Assembly (NCBI GenBank): GCA_030619415.1
Contig: JAUXBM010000013.1
Span: forward strand, 1-13,786
Length of the DNA stretch: 13,786 bases
Direction: 5' to 3'
Source: Chlorobiota bacterium
GTDB taxonomy: Bacteria; Bacteroidota; Bacteroidia; Bacteroidales; F082
Part shown: one piece after another, positions 1 through 7,529 of the stretch
Position numbering within the stretch: the first letter of the stretch is position 1
How the letters are laid out: the number at the start of each line of letters is the position of its first letter
Notes under the pieces: generated by a model
What the model saw: the letters and a program-made list of their open reading frames with translations, nothing else
The model's database searches: none
What the model was told of the DNA's origin: nothing
Translations under genes and position numbers: made by a program

Positions 1-18
1 CCGGACCGGGATTCTGTG

Positions 19-91
<73 letters not shown>

Positions 92-105
92 AAAAATTTG
101 GTGTG

Positions 106-134
106 CAAATGTAAACATTATTTTAACTTTCAAA
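106..134 (-). promoter_or_regulatory. Bacteroidota-type promoter of tRNA-Gly
   Basis: Read on the minus strand, TTTG (131-134) is followed after exactly 17 bp by TACATTTG (106-113). This fits the known Bacteroidota sigma-ABfr consensus TTTG / TAnnTTTG. The -7 box ends 14 nt before the tRNA 5' end, so transcription should start a few bases upstream of the mature tRNA. It is the cleanest promoter in the window and supports the assignment to the phylum. Confidence 0.8.
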
Positions 135-181
135 AATGTAATTTAATTTTTTTGCAGGGAGCTATTTAACTGAATAAGTTA

Positions 182-211
182 GGCGAAGGCAGAGGCAAAG
201 GCGGAGGTAAA
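182..211. repeat. Five tandem GGYRRA hexamers
   Basis: Five consecutive 6-bp units are in register: GGCGAA, GGCAGA, GGCAAA, GGCGGA, GGTAAA. The first two positions are invariant GG and the sixth is invariant A. The array sits just before the longer 7-bp array, in the gap between mutS and the tRNA-Gly promoter. There is no convincing reading frame or hairpin here. Confidence 0.6.
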
Positions 212-218
212 ATGGAGG

Positions 219-386
219 TTACTGGTCGTTGGATACTGGTTACTGGCAACTGACAATGGTCGACTGTAGATTGATGACTGTCGACTGATGACTGTCGACT
301 GAAGATTGCGGACTGTTCCTGGTCTTAAATCTTGGCTCTTGGCTCTAAATTCTTGTTTCTAAGGTCTTAGGTCTTGCATCTCAGGC
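219..386. repeat. Degenerate 7-bp tandem repeat, 24 units
   Basis: The sequence divides into 24 heptads without any insertion or deletion. The first block (219-316) is built on NNACTGN, for example TTACTGG, TGACTGT and CGACTGA. It contains an exact 14-bp double unit repeated at 272-285 and 286-299. The second block (324-386) is built on CTTGGCT or CTAAGGT, with CTTGGCT twice in a row at 331-344. Neighbouring heptads match at 92 of 161 positions by hand count, far above chance. The array fills most of the gap of about 300 bp between mutS and the tRNA-Gly promoter, and its last bases lie 11 bp beyond the mutS stop. No gene, promoter or terminator is visible in it. Confidence 0.8.
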
Positions 387-397
387 CTCCTCATTCA

Positions 398-3052
398 TCA
401 TCCCCCCAACATTTTCTTTATCTCATTCAGTTTCATCAAAGCCTCAACCGGTGTTAGCGTATCAATGTTCGTGTTCAAAATATCATCTTTAATTTGGTGC
501 AACAGGGGGTCGTCAAGCTGGATAAAGCTTAGTTGGAATTCGTCGGATGTAACCGCATCTTTTACTCCTTTATTCAGTTCATCGCTTGAGTGGGTTTTCT
601 CAAGGATTTTCAACATCTGTTTGGCCCTGTCAAGAACTTTCCTGGGCATTCCTGCCATCTCCGCAACATGAATTCCGAAGCTATGCCCGCTTCCTCCTTT
701 TTTAAGTTTTCTCAGAAAAATTACCTGCTTTCCTACCTCTTTGATCGAAATATGGAAATTTTTTATCCGCTGCATGGAAGCCGCCATTTCGTTCAATTCG
801 TGGTAATGTGTTGCAAACAAAACTTTGGCCCTGTAAGCCGGGTGGCTATGCAAATATTCGGCAATCGACCAGGCAATAGAAATACCGTCGTAAGTACTGG
901 TTCCTCTGCCAATCTCATCCAGAAGGATAAGACTTCGGTTGGAAATATTGTTTAAAATACTGGCTGTTTCATTCATTTCAACCATGAATGTTGACTCGCC
1001 CGAGGCAATATTATCAGATGCTCCTACCCTCGTAAATATCTTGTCAACCAAGCCTATTTTTGCGGAAACCGCCGGGACAAAACAGCCCATTTGAGCAAGC
1101 AATACGATCAGTGCAGTTTGCCTGAGCAATGCCGATTTCCCCGACATATTGGGCCCGGTGAGTATGATGAGTTGCTGTTTTACATTGTCGAGGTAAACGT
1201 CATTTGCAATGTAATTTTCGCCGGCCGGCAAATGCTGCTCTATTACAGGATGCCTTCCTTGTTTGATAGTCAGGCTATAATCATCATCAATTTCCGGTTT
1301 CTGATAATTATTTTCTTTTGAAATTTTCGCAAATGATGCCAGGCAGTCCAGTTGGGCCAGCAACACCGCATTTAGTTGGATTGGTTGTACAAATCCAGCT
1401 GCATGATGCACTACCTCATCAAATAATTTTTGCTCCAGTGCCAATATTTTTTCTTCGGCGCCCAGAATTTTTGACTCATACTCTTTCAATTCTTCGGTAA
1501 TATACCGCTCTGAATTAGTCAGCGTTTGTTTCCGGTGCCATTCAGGTGGAACTTTATCCTTGTGCGTATTGGTTACTTCAAGATAATATCCGAAAACATT
1601 GTTGTACCCAATCTTAAGCGATGAAATCCCGGATGCCGCTGATTCGCGTTTTTGAAGTCCGACTAAATAATCCTTTCCGGCATAAGCCAGGTTTCGTAAC
1701 TCGTCCAATTCGGCTGACACCCCCTTTTTGATAACATTTCCTTTTTGCAATGATACCGGGGGATCTTCTTTCAACTCACCATGCAGTTTATCAGAAAGGG
1801 CAGGACACGGATTTAGCTGAGACGCAATAGATGCTAACTCCTTGTTATCACTTTTTCTACAAAACTCCTGGATGTATCCTACTGATTTAAGGGCTTTCCC
1901 CAATTGCACCATCTCGCGTGGATTTACACGGTAAGTCACCACTTTTGAAATCAGTCTTTCAAGGTCACCCAATTTCTTTAGCTCTTCATGAAGATCATTT
2001 TCCCAATCGGAGTTGGCGATGATAAATTCCACAACATTGATCCGTTCATCGATGATGTGTTTGTCAACCAAAGGCATCGTGACCCACCTTCTCATCAGGC
2101 GTGCGCCCATCGGCGAATCCGTTCTGTCAATTACGTCGAGCAGGGTTTTACCTCCCGGGCTGATCGGATGTAACAGTTCGAGATTTCGAATTGTAAATTT
2201 ATCGAGCCACACATATTGATTTTCATCGATGCGGCTCACTTTCGAAATATGATCAAGTTTTTCGTGGTGTGTCTCGTATAAATAATGAATTGCAGCTCCG
2301 GCAGAAATAATACCCATTTCCATTTCTTCAACACCAAAACCTTTGAGTGATACAGTTTTGAAATGTTTCAGCAGGGTATCCATCGCAAAATCAATGGTAA
2401 ATACCCAGTCATCAAAAACAGAAATATAAAACCTGTTTCCGAAATGCTCAATAAAATTCTGTCGTTCTTTTCGTTGAATAACTACTTCGCTGGGTTGGAA
2501 GCTCTGCAATATTTTGTCCAAATATTCATAATTTCCTTCAGCCAGGTAAAATTCACCTGTTGAAATATCCAGTAACGAAATTCCGCAAATCCCACCTGTG
2601 AAGTGTATGGCCGCCAGAAAATTATTTTCTTTTTGCTCGAGTACATTGTCATTTAATGAAACCCCCGGTGTAACCAATTCAGTAACTCCCCTTTTTACAA
2701 TCGTTTTAGTCAGTTTTGGATCCTCAAGCTGATCGCAAATGGCAACCCGATGACCTGCCCGAACCAGTTTTGGGAGATAAGTATCGAGTGAATGATGAGG
2801 AAATCCGGCAAGTTCCACGTAAGACGCAGCCCCATTTCTCCGCTTTGTTAGTACGATGCCAAGAATACCTGCAGCTTTGATGGCGTCCTCCCCGAATGTT
2901 TCATAAAAATCGCCAACCCTAAACAACAGTAACGCATCGGGGTATTTCGCCTTGATGGTGCTATATTGCTTCATCAAAGGCGTTTCCGCATATTTTTTGC
3001 TCTTTTCTGCCAATGTAGAATTATTGCGAACAAAGTTAACAATTGATGTCAT
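398..3052 (-). CDS. mutS: DNA mismatch repair protein MutS
   Basis: MutS binds base mismatches and small loops as a clamp-like dimer and, using ATP, recruits MutL to start strand-directed repair. The 884-aa product has the full MutS layout. The N-terminal mismatch-reading domain carries GDFYE at 47-51; Phe49 and Glu51 match the wedge Phe36 and Glu38 of E. coli MutS. Connector, core and clamp domains follow. The C-terminal ABC-type ATPase has Walker A GPNMSGKS (633-640), Walker B LILLDE with Asp712-Glu713, then the signature-region residues and a helix-turn-helix dimerisation segment ([15 protein letters not shown]). The length is slightly above the usual 850-870 aa because about 18 residues precede the conserved [12 protein letters not shown] stretch. 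The ATG chosen is the only ATG before that block, and no clear ribosome site precedes it. It is transcribed away from the RNA methyltransferase gene. The last codons include a G6 run (minus strand of 402-407). Confidence 0.97.
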   Translation of the reverse strand: MTSIVNFVRNNSTLAEKSKKYAETPLMKQYSTIKAKYPDALLLFRVGDFYETFGEDAIKAAGILGIVLTKRRNGAASYVELAGFPHHSLDTYLPKLVRAGHRVAICDQLEDPKLTKTIVKRGVTELVTPGVSLNDNVLEQKENNFLAAIHFTGGICGISLLDISTGEFYLAEGNYEYLDKILQSFQPSEVVIQRKERQNFIEHFGNRFYISVFDDWVFTIDFAMDTLLKHFKTVSLKGFGVEEMEMGIISAGAAIHYLYETHHEKLDHISKVSRIDENQYVWLDKFTIRNLELLHPISPGGKTLLDVIDRTDSPMGARLMRRWVTMPLVDKHIIDERINVVEFIIANSDWENDLHEELKKLGDLERLISKVVTYRVNPREMVQLGKALKSVGYIQEFCRKSDNKELASIASQLNPCPALSDKLHGELKEDPPVSLQKGNVIKKGVSAELDELRNLAYAGKDYLVGLQKRESAASGISSLKIGYNNVFGYYLEVTNTHKDKVPPEWHRKQTLTNSERYITEELKEYESKILGAEEKILALEQKLFDEVVHHAAGFVQPIQLNAVLLAQLDCLASFAKISKENNYQKPEIDDDYSLTIKQGRHPVIEQHLPAGENYIANDVYLDNVKQQLIILTGPNMSGKSALLRQTALIVLLAQMGCFVPAVSAKIGLVDKIFTRVGASDNIASGESTFMVEMNETASILNNISNRSLILLDEIGRGTSTYDGISIAWSIAEYLHSHPAYRAKVLFATHYHELNEMAASMQRIKNFHISIKEVGKQVIFLRKLKKGGSGHSFGIHVAEMAGMPRKVLDRAKQMLKILEKTHSSDELNKGVKDAVTSDEFQLSFIQLDDPLLHQIKDDILNTNIDTLTPVEALMKLNEIKKMLGG

Positions 3053-3239
3053 TGTTCATAATCTCTTGCTACTTTTGTATTGGCCTTATTGCCTGGTATT
3101 GGATTTCTGTTAATATTAATTTTTAAGTACTTTACACAACTTCCCATATTTCATTATTCAAACCAATAAGACAAGGTATGAACTTTAGTTTTTTTTACAT
3201 ATTTAACTTTTGTTTTCTGGAAAAAGAATCAATCATTGT

Positions 3240-3270
3240 TTTATTTCGTACCTACGGCACTTGAAATAAA
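3240..3270. repeat. Palindrome, hairpin box 1
   Basis: Perfect 8-bp arms TTTATTTC (3240-3247) and GAAATAAA (3263-3270) enclose a 15-nt centre. The centre itself folds as GTACC-TAC-GGCAC with one A/C mismatch. The run from 3243 reads ATTTCG, then the hairpin, then CTT, a layout that recurs in inverted orientation at 3400-3421. Nothing coding is visible in the surrounding 3053-3515 gap. Confidence 0.6.
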
Positions 3271-3284
3271 TTATAACTCATTTG

Positions 3285-3381
3285 TCTACAAATATATTGT
3301 CCCGATGGGACTATGAAAATTTGCCTCGTACCTGCCCGCCGTTTTACACTTTGGCAGGCGGGGAGGCTGAATATTTGTAGA
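3285..3381. repeat. 97-bp element bounded by 11-bp inverted repeats
   Basis: TCTACAAATAT (3285-3295) and its exact reverse complement ATATTTGTAGA (3371-3381) bound the element. Inside are a perfect hairpin GTCCC-GAT-GGGAC (3299-3311) and a G/C-rich segment (3331-3362) that can fold in two mutually exclusive ways: CCTGCC with GGCAGG, or CCCGCC with GGCGGG. There is no reading frame and no obvious target-site duplication, so it may be a miniature palindromic repeat rather than a transposon remnant. Confidence 0.6.
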
Positions 3382-3399
3382 AAAAGAAATGATTCAATT

Positions 3400-3421
3400 A
3401 AGAGCCCCAGCGGGGCGAAAT
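3400..3421 (-). repeat. Hairpin box 3, inverted relative to box 1
   Basis: Read on the minus strand this is ATTTCG followed by a perfect hairpin CCCC-GCT-GGGG closed by a G-C pair, then TCTT. It repeats the ATTTCG / hairpin / CT layout of 3243-3262 and points towards it. The stem bases differ but the pairing is kept, as expected if structure is what is conserved. It lies about 95 bp before the RNA methyltransferase start codon. Confidence 0.55.
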
Positions 3422-3515
3422 ATGAAATTAATACAACAATAAAAGGTTATTTGCAAGATATTTGAAAATGTTTTCCCGGTCACCAATAATAAACTGTTGT
3501 TTGTAAAATAGAATT

Positions 3516-4058
3516 ATGCGCGTATTGAAAAACGAAGAACTGAACAGGCTGAGTGTTGACGCTTTTAAAAGTGCAGAGAAAAACCCAATCATTATAGTGC
3601 TCGATAACCTGCGTAGCCTGAACAATATTGGCTCAATTTTTAGAACAGCTGATGCATTTCGTATTGAAGGAATCTATCTGTGTGGAATAACAGCGATCCC
3701 CCCCCACCGGGATATCCAAAAAACGGCATTGGGTGCAACTGAATCCGTTGAATGGATTTACTTTGAAAATACCAGGCTGGCCATAGAAAAACTGAAAGAA
3801 AGTGGCTACCAGGTTTTGGCGTTGGAACAAACAATTGGTGGCACTTTGCTCCATAAATTTATTCCGGAGCAACATGCTAAATATGCTTTAATTTTAGGCA
3901 ATGAAGTAAAAGGTGTGGAGCAGGAAATAACAGAAATTGTTGATGATTGCATTGAGATACCGCAATTCGGCACCAAGCATTCATTTAATGTTTCGGTTAG
4001 TGCTGGAATAGCCCTTTGGGACATATTGCTCAAAATGAATTATATACAAATTTTGTAA
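3516..4058 (+). CDS. TrmH/SpoU-family RNA 2'-O-methyltransferase
   Basis: This family transfers methyl from S-adenosylmethionine to ribose 2'-OH groups of tRNA or rRNA, using a C-terminal trefoil-knot fold. All three SPOUT motifs are present in the 180-aa product. Motif 1 is NNIGSIFRTADAF (36-48), with Arg43 as the likely catalytic arginine. Motif 2 is LILGNEVKGV (125-134). Motif 3 is IEIPQFGTKHSFNVSVSAGIALWD (146-169). The size fits single-domain TrmH-like enzymes lacking the extra N-terminal RNA-binding domain of RlmB. The target nucleotide cannot be read from sequence. An unusual C8 run (3698-3705) encodes part of the conserved Ile-Pro-Pro-His stretch. No clear promoter or Shine-Dalgarno was found upstream. 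The gene is divergent from mutS across a hairpin-rich gap. Confidence 0.92.
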   Translation: MRVLKNEELNRLSVDAFKSAEKNPIIIVLDNLRSLNNIGSIFRTADAFRIEGIYLCGITAIPPHRDIQKTALGATESVEWIYFENTRLAIEKLKESGYQVLALEQTIGGTLLHKFIPEQHAKYALILGNEVKGVEQEITEIVDDCIEIPQFGTKHSFNVSVSAGIALWDILLKMNYIQIL

Positions 4059-4189
4059 CTTATTTTAACAGGGCATGTATAAAATATGATGAATTTACTA
4101 ATTTTATGATATTTCTTTTTAAGTTTGCATTTATTACCAATTACTAAACGAGCTTAGCAAGAAAATAACCAAGAACTAATTATTTTTAA

Positions 4190-4197
4190 TATTTTTG
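4190..4197 (+). promoter_or_regulatory. Possible -7 box upstream of the OmpA/TPR gene
   Basis: TATTTTTG fits the Bacteroidota TAnnTTTG box and lies 35 bp before the start codon of the 843-aa envelope protein. No TTTG or TTG was found 17-23 bp further upstream, so this is only half a promoter match in AT-rich DNA. Confidence 0.35.
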
Positions 4198-4232
4198 TAT
4201 ATAAATACAAGTTATCCATAAATCCTATAACA

Positions 4233-6764
4233 ATGAAAAAAGTTTACACTAATTTAACAAAAGTTTATCTTATCGCTTTGGCACTTATCATGCCGTTTAG
4301 CTTCATCGCCCAGGAAAAGGTGGTAATTAAAGAAAGTGAGAATGATACTGAAATCGATGTAAAAAAGAAAGAAATTGCATTTTCACCATACTGGTATATT
4401 CAAGGTGAGATCGGCCCCAGCTGGAGTCATGCAGACTTATCACGCTACAGTTTTTTTCCTGACTTAAACCATACTAACATTAACGGAGCAGTTGGTTTTG
4501 GACGTTACTGGAATAAGGTTTGGAGCACTTACATCAACCTTAACCGTGGATTTTTTGATGGTGAAAAGAAAAATGTATATCCAACAGGATCCAATACGCC
4601 TGTTGATGGTGAGTTTACCGCCGACTACTTTGGAGGTGATATCAATGTAGGTGTTAACCTATCCAATTGGTGGGGTGGTTACAAAGGACGCCTGGTTACT
4701 TTTGCCATCCATGCAGGTGTTGGTCAGGCACAATGGAAATCTGTTGTGTACGACCTGAACACCGGGACTCAAATCGCCAGGATCGGATATGATGACAGCC
4801 CTGAAAGTTCGAAAGGTGGTGGAATCGGTGACCGAAAAGTCGCCTTAACAGTTCCTGTTGGACTTACTATGAATTTCCATGTCAGCGACAAATGGGATAT
4901 TTATGCAGATTATGCATATACCTGGATGGATACCGATATTGCCGATGGTATAACCCATGGTGCTATGGAAGTTAAGAGCGATGTCTTTTCTCATATTAAT
5001 TTTGGAGCGCGATTTAAATTCGGCGGCAACAAGATCAAGAAGATGGCTGATAACTTCGATGATGTCCAGTTAGCTGCTACACCTCAACCGCTCGAAGAAG
5101 CCGGTGATTCTGTTGAAGTTACTATAACCGGTACATTTCCTCCAAAATATTTCGACAAAAAAGCTGTTATGTGCTTTACTCCCGTGTTGAAATACGAAGG
5201 TGGAGAAACTGCTTATGAAACAATGAATTTCAAAGGCGAAGCTGTCGAAGGTGAAGGGGTGATGATCAGCCATTCAAATGGAGGCTCGTTTACTTACACT
5301 TCTACGATTGCTTATGATCCGGAAATGGATGTATCAGAACTGTACGTGGAACCTGTTTTCTACGAATACAATGGAGATGTTTATGAAAACTGCGATGACG
5401 CAGCTATGTCAGGTAAAGCATACCTTGCAGAACCGCCAAGGAAACTTGATGATGGTGTTATTCACACTTCAAAATACGTAAGGAACAGTGAGATTGTTGA
5501 TTTTTCTCCTCACGGATATGAACTTGAAACCATCAGTACACAGGAAGCCAATCTTTACTTCCAGGTGAACAGGTCAAACAAAAACATGAATCTTCCGCTT
5601 AATAAAGATGAGGCCAACTCCGAAGCCAGAGATGGTGTAATTGGTGACATGGAAAAAGGATGGGTAGTCAAGAATTTAACTGTTGACGGCTGGGCTTCTC
5701 CGGAAGGTGAAGAAACTTTCAACCAGGATCTTTCTCTAAAAAGAGCCGAAACTGCCATCGATTATATGAGAAGCAAAGTTAAGAAAGCTTCAAAAGACAA
5801 TGAAATGATTGATGAAGAAGCGCATGATATGATTGAAGTGATTGAAACAGCCAACGGACCTGACTGGAATGGTTTTATGAAAGCTGTTGAAGCTTCTGAT
5901 ATCAAAGACAAAAACGCCATTGTTAATGTAATTAATTCTGCCGGTACTTCTGCAGAGAAAGAAGAGGAAATCAGGAATATGATATTGATCTATCCTGAAT
6001 TGGAACGCGACATTCTTCCTGCTTTACGACGTGCCGTAGTTGATGTGAATACATTTGAACCAAAGAGAAGTGCTGAAGAAATTGCTGAACTATCTACATC
6101 TGATCCAGAACAACTCAGTCTTGCTGAATTGCTTTATGCCGGTACATTAACAACTGATAATGGAACCAGGAGAGTAATTTATGCAGCCGTTATGGAACAA
6201 TATCCAAAATGCTACAGGGGATATAATAATGCCGCTGTTGTTGAACTGGAAGACAGGAACCTTGAAGAAGCCAAAGCCATGATCGATCAGGCGATGGAGC
6301 TTAAAGATGACTCATACCAGGTTTATAATAACCTTGGTGTTTACTACGCATTGTCTGGTGATTATAAAATGGCTGAAGAAAGCTTTATGAAATCACAAGA
6401 GCTTGGTGGTGACGTAAATTATAACATGGGTATTGTAAACATTTATTACGGTAAATATCCAGAAGCTGTTAGCTACCTGAGTGGATACAGCTGCGATTAC
6501 AACCTTGGTCTTGCTCAACTATTGAACAAAGACTATTCTTCTGCTCAAAGTACTTTTAAATGTGTTGAGCCTAAGGATGCTGAAGTAATGTACCTATTGG
6601 CAATTACTGCAGCTCGCCAGGATGATAAATCCAGTACGCTAGATTATCTCGGCCAGGCTATAGATATGAACGGAGAGTTTAAGGAAAAGGCTGCTTACGA
6701 CAGGGAATTCCTGAAATTAGAAAACGATCCTGACTTTAAAGCATTAGTTGGAATCGAGCAATAG
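4233..6764 (+). CDS. Exported beta-barrel/OmpA-like/TPR envelope protein
   Basis: This 843-aa protein probably sits in the outer membrane and contacts peptidoglycan or periplasmic partners. A Sec signal peptide ends near SFIA-QEKV (about residue 26) with no lipobox cysteine. Residues about 45-270 are rich in alternating aromatic and glycine strands (YWYIQGEIGPSW, INFGARFKFGG), typical of a small outer-membrane barrel. Residues about 290-405 look like an Ig-like beta domain. About 435-640 is an OmpA-like domain. Its core, from Gly486, reads GWASPEGEETFNQDLSLKRA, matching the OmpA GHTDxxG...N..LS..RA pattern with Trp-Ala-Ser in place of His-Thr-Asp, and it has a helical insertion. From Cys660 to about 815 are TPR-like repeats (YRGYNNAAVVELEDRNLEEA, YNNLGVYYALSGDYKMAEES). 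The gene appears monocistronic and ends at a strong terminator. I recognise the general type from Bacteroidota, but a specific function is not known to me. Confidence 0.85.
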   Translation: MKKVYTNLTKVYLIALALIMPFSFIAQEKVVIKESENDTEIDVKKKEIAFSPYWYIQGEIGPSWSHADLSRYSFFPDLNHTNINGAVGFGRYWNKVWSTYINLNRGFFDGEKKNVYPTGSNTPVDGEFTADYFGGDINVGVNLSNWWGGYKGRLVTFAIHAGVGQAQWKSVVYDLNTGTQIARIGYDDSPESSKGGGIGDRKVALTVPVGLTMNFHVSDKWDIYADYAYTWMDTDIADGITHGAMEVKSDVFSHINFGARFKFGGNKIKKMADNFDDVQLAATPQPLEEAGDSVEVTITGTFPPKYFDKKAVMCFTPVLKYEGGETAYETMNFKGEAVEGEGVMISHSNGGSFTYTSTIAYDPEMDVSELYVEPVFYEYNGDVYENCDDAAMSGKAYLAEPPRKLDDGVIHTSKYVRNSEIVDFSPHGYELETISTQEANLYFQVNRSNKNMNLPLNKDEANSEARDGVIGDMEKGWVVKNLTVDGWASPEGEETFNQDLSLKRAETAIDYMRSKVKKASKDNEMIDEEAHDMIEVIETANGPDWNGFMKAVEASDIKDKNAIVNVINSAGTSAEKEEEIRNMILIYPELERDILPALRRAVVDVNTFEPKRSAEEIAELSTSDPEQLSLAELLYAGTLTTDNGTRRVIYAAVMEQYPKCYRGYNNAAVVELEDRNLEEAKAMIDQAMELKDDSYQVYNNLGVYYALSGDYKMAEESFMKSQELGGDVNYNMGIVNIYYGKYPEAVSYLSGYSCDYNLGLAQLLNKDYSSAQSTFKCVEPKDAEVMYLLAITAARQDDKSSTLDYLGQAIDMNGEFKEKAAYDREFLKLENDPDFKALVGIEQ

Positions 6765-6783
6765 AAATAACTTTTTCATTGAA

Positions 6784-6817
6784 GAGTCCCGCTCAGGTTG
6801 AGTGGGACTTTTTTTTT
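6784..6817 (+). terminator. Rho-independent terminator of the OmpA/TPR gene
   Basis: AGTCCCGCTCA (6785-6795) pairs with TGAGTGGGACT (6799-6809), giving 11 bp with one G-U pair and a 3-nt loop, followed by a T9 run (6809-6817). It starts about 20 bp after the stop codon at 6764. On the opposite strand the hairpin is not followed by a T run, so it should act only on plus-strand transcripts. Confidence 0.93.
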
Positions 6818-6820
6818 ACC

Positions 6821-6878
6821 CCTCTGTCCTTCGGACATCTCCCCCGTCCATACGGACTCCCTTCGGTCGAGGGGGAGA
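6821..6878. repeat. Nested palindromic element between convergent genes
   Basis: A perfect hairpin TGTCC-TTC-GGACA (6825-6837) is followed by a perfect 8-bp outer stem, TCTCCCCC (6838-6845) with GGGGGAGA (6871-6878). The outer stem encloses a second small hairpin, GTCC-ATAC-GGAC (6846-6857). The element is clearly more GC-rich than its surroundings. It resembles a palindromic intergenic sequence I recall from other Bacteroidota genomes. It lies between the plus-strand terminator and the 3' end of the minus-strand kinase gene but lacks the T run of an intrinsic terminator on either strand. Confidence 0.65.
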
Positions 6879-6896
6879 GAAACAGGAATTTTTATA

Positions 6897-7529
6897 TTAG
6901 AAAATAATCCGGTGAACCCCCGGTGTATAATCCTTTTCGATGGTATTGACGATTCGTTTATAATCATCCTCATTCTGAACAAAATCTATGTCATTTGTAT
7001 CAAGCACGAGTATTTTCATATCGCTTTGCTGCTTGATAAACTCCAAATACCCGCTCTGAATTTTGTTTAAATAATCGTCTTTGATTTCTTGTTCGTAAGG
7101 CCGTCCGCGCAACTTTATGTTTTGCTGTAGATTTGGTGTGTCAACGTACAGGTAAACCATTAAATCGGGTTTTGGAAGCTGTTGATAGATGATATTAAAA
7201 AAGCGTGTGTACAATTTGAACTCATCTTCTGCCAAAGTTTTCCGGGCAAAAATCAACGACTTTATGATAAAGTAATCAGAAATGGTAAATGCCTTAAAAA
7301 GATCAGGTGTAACCAGTTGGTCTTTCAATTGCTGAAACCGCGAAGCAAGAAATGACATCTCAAGCGGAAAAGCATATTTTTCAGGTTCTTTATAAAATTT
7401 AGGTAAGAATGAATTGTCTTCAAATTGTTCCAGAATCAACTTTGCGTTAAAATCCTCTGCAATTCGTGAAGCCAGGGTCGTTTTGCCCGCACCTATATTT
7501 CCTTCTATAGCGATGAAATTATACTTCAT
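6897..7529 (-). CDS. Deoxynucleoside kinase
   Basis: The enzyme phosphorylates deoxynucleosides to monophosphates with ATP for nucleotide salvage in the cytoplasm. The 210-aa product has the P-loop GNIGAGKTT (10-18) and the EQFEDNSFLPKFY stretch (34-46) expected around the substrate-binding Glu. It also has the SFLASRFQQL helix (59-68) with the base-contacting Gln region, the ISDYF motif (83-87) in the position of the family's DRS-type motif, and a lid RGRPYEQEI (141-149). This is the dGK/dCK/dAK type, unlike the tetrameric thymidine kinase of many bacteria. The preferred base cannot be read from sequence. The ATG overlaps the folK stop by 4 bp (ATGA), so the pair is almost certainly co-transcribed and translationally coupled. 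Confidence 0.92.
   Translation of the reverse strand: MKYNFIAIEGNIGAGKTTLASRIAEDFNAKLILEQFEDNSFLPKFYKEPEKYAFPLEMSFLASRFQQLKDQLVTPDLFKAFTISDYFIIKSLIFARKTLAEDEFKLYTRFFNIIYQQLPKPDLMVYLYVDTPNLQQNIKLRGRPYEQEIKDDYLNKIQSGYLEFIKQQSDMKILVLDTNDIDFVQNEDDYKRIVNTIEKDYTPGVHRIIF

Noticed and set aside
1-7. Minus-strand GGTCCGG at the left edge could be the 5' end of a second tRNA after tRNA-Gly.
   Set aside because: Only seven bases are available. tRNA clusters are plausible, but nothing else of a tRNA can be seen.
590-955. Plus-strand open frame of 121 codons inside mutS.
   Set aside because: It is antisense to the conserved MutS ATPase region; its length is explained by coding constraint on the other strand.
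2971-3052. A later start for mutS at ATG codon 27 or TTG codon 14, since conserved homology begins near residue 19.
   Set aside because: Codon 27 would cut into the conserved [12 protein letters not shown] block, and neither site has a visible ribosome site. The first ATG is kept, with the short extension noted.
3070-3077. Plus-strand TACTTTTG fits the -7 box and could drive a transcript through the hairpin-rich gap.
   Set aside because: The nearest TTG elements are 15 or 24 bp upstream, outside the accepted 17-23 bp range, and such 8-mers are frequent in AT-rich DNA.
4059-4232. Possible terminator or small RNA after the RNA methyltransferase gene.
   Set aside because: The stretch is very AT-rich; only weak imperfect AAATAT/ATATTT pairing was found, with no GC stem plus T run.
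6798-7070. Plus-strand open frame of 90 codons opposite the deoxynucleoside kinase gene.
   Set aside because: It starts in the terminator loop, crosses the palindromic element and runs antisense to a well-supported kinase gene, with no family resemblance.
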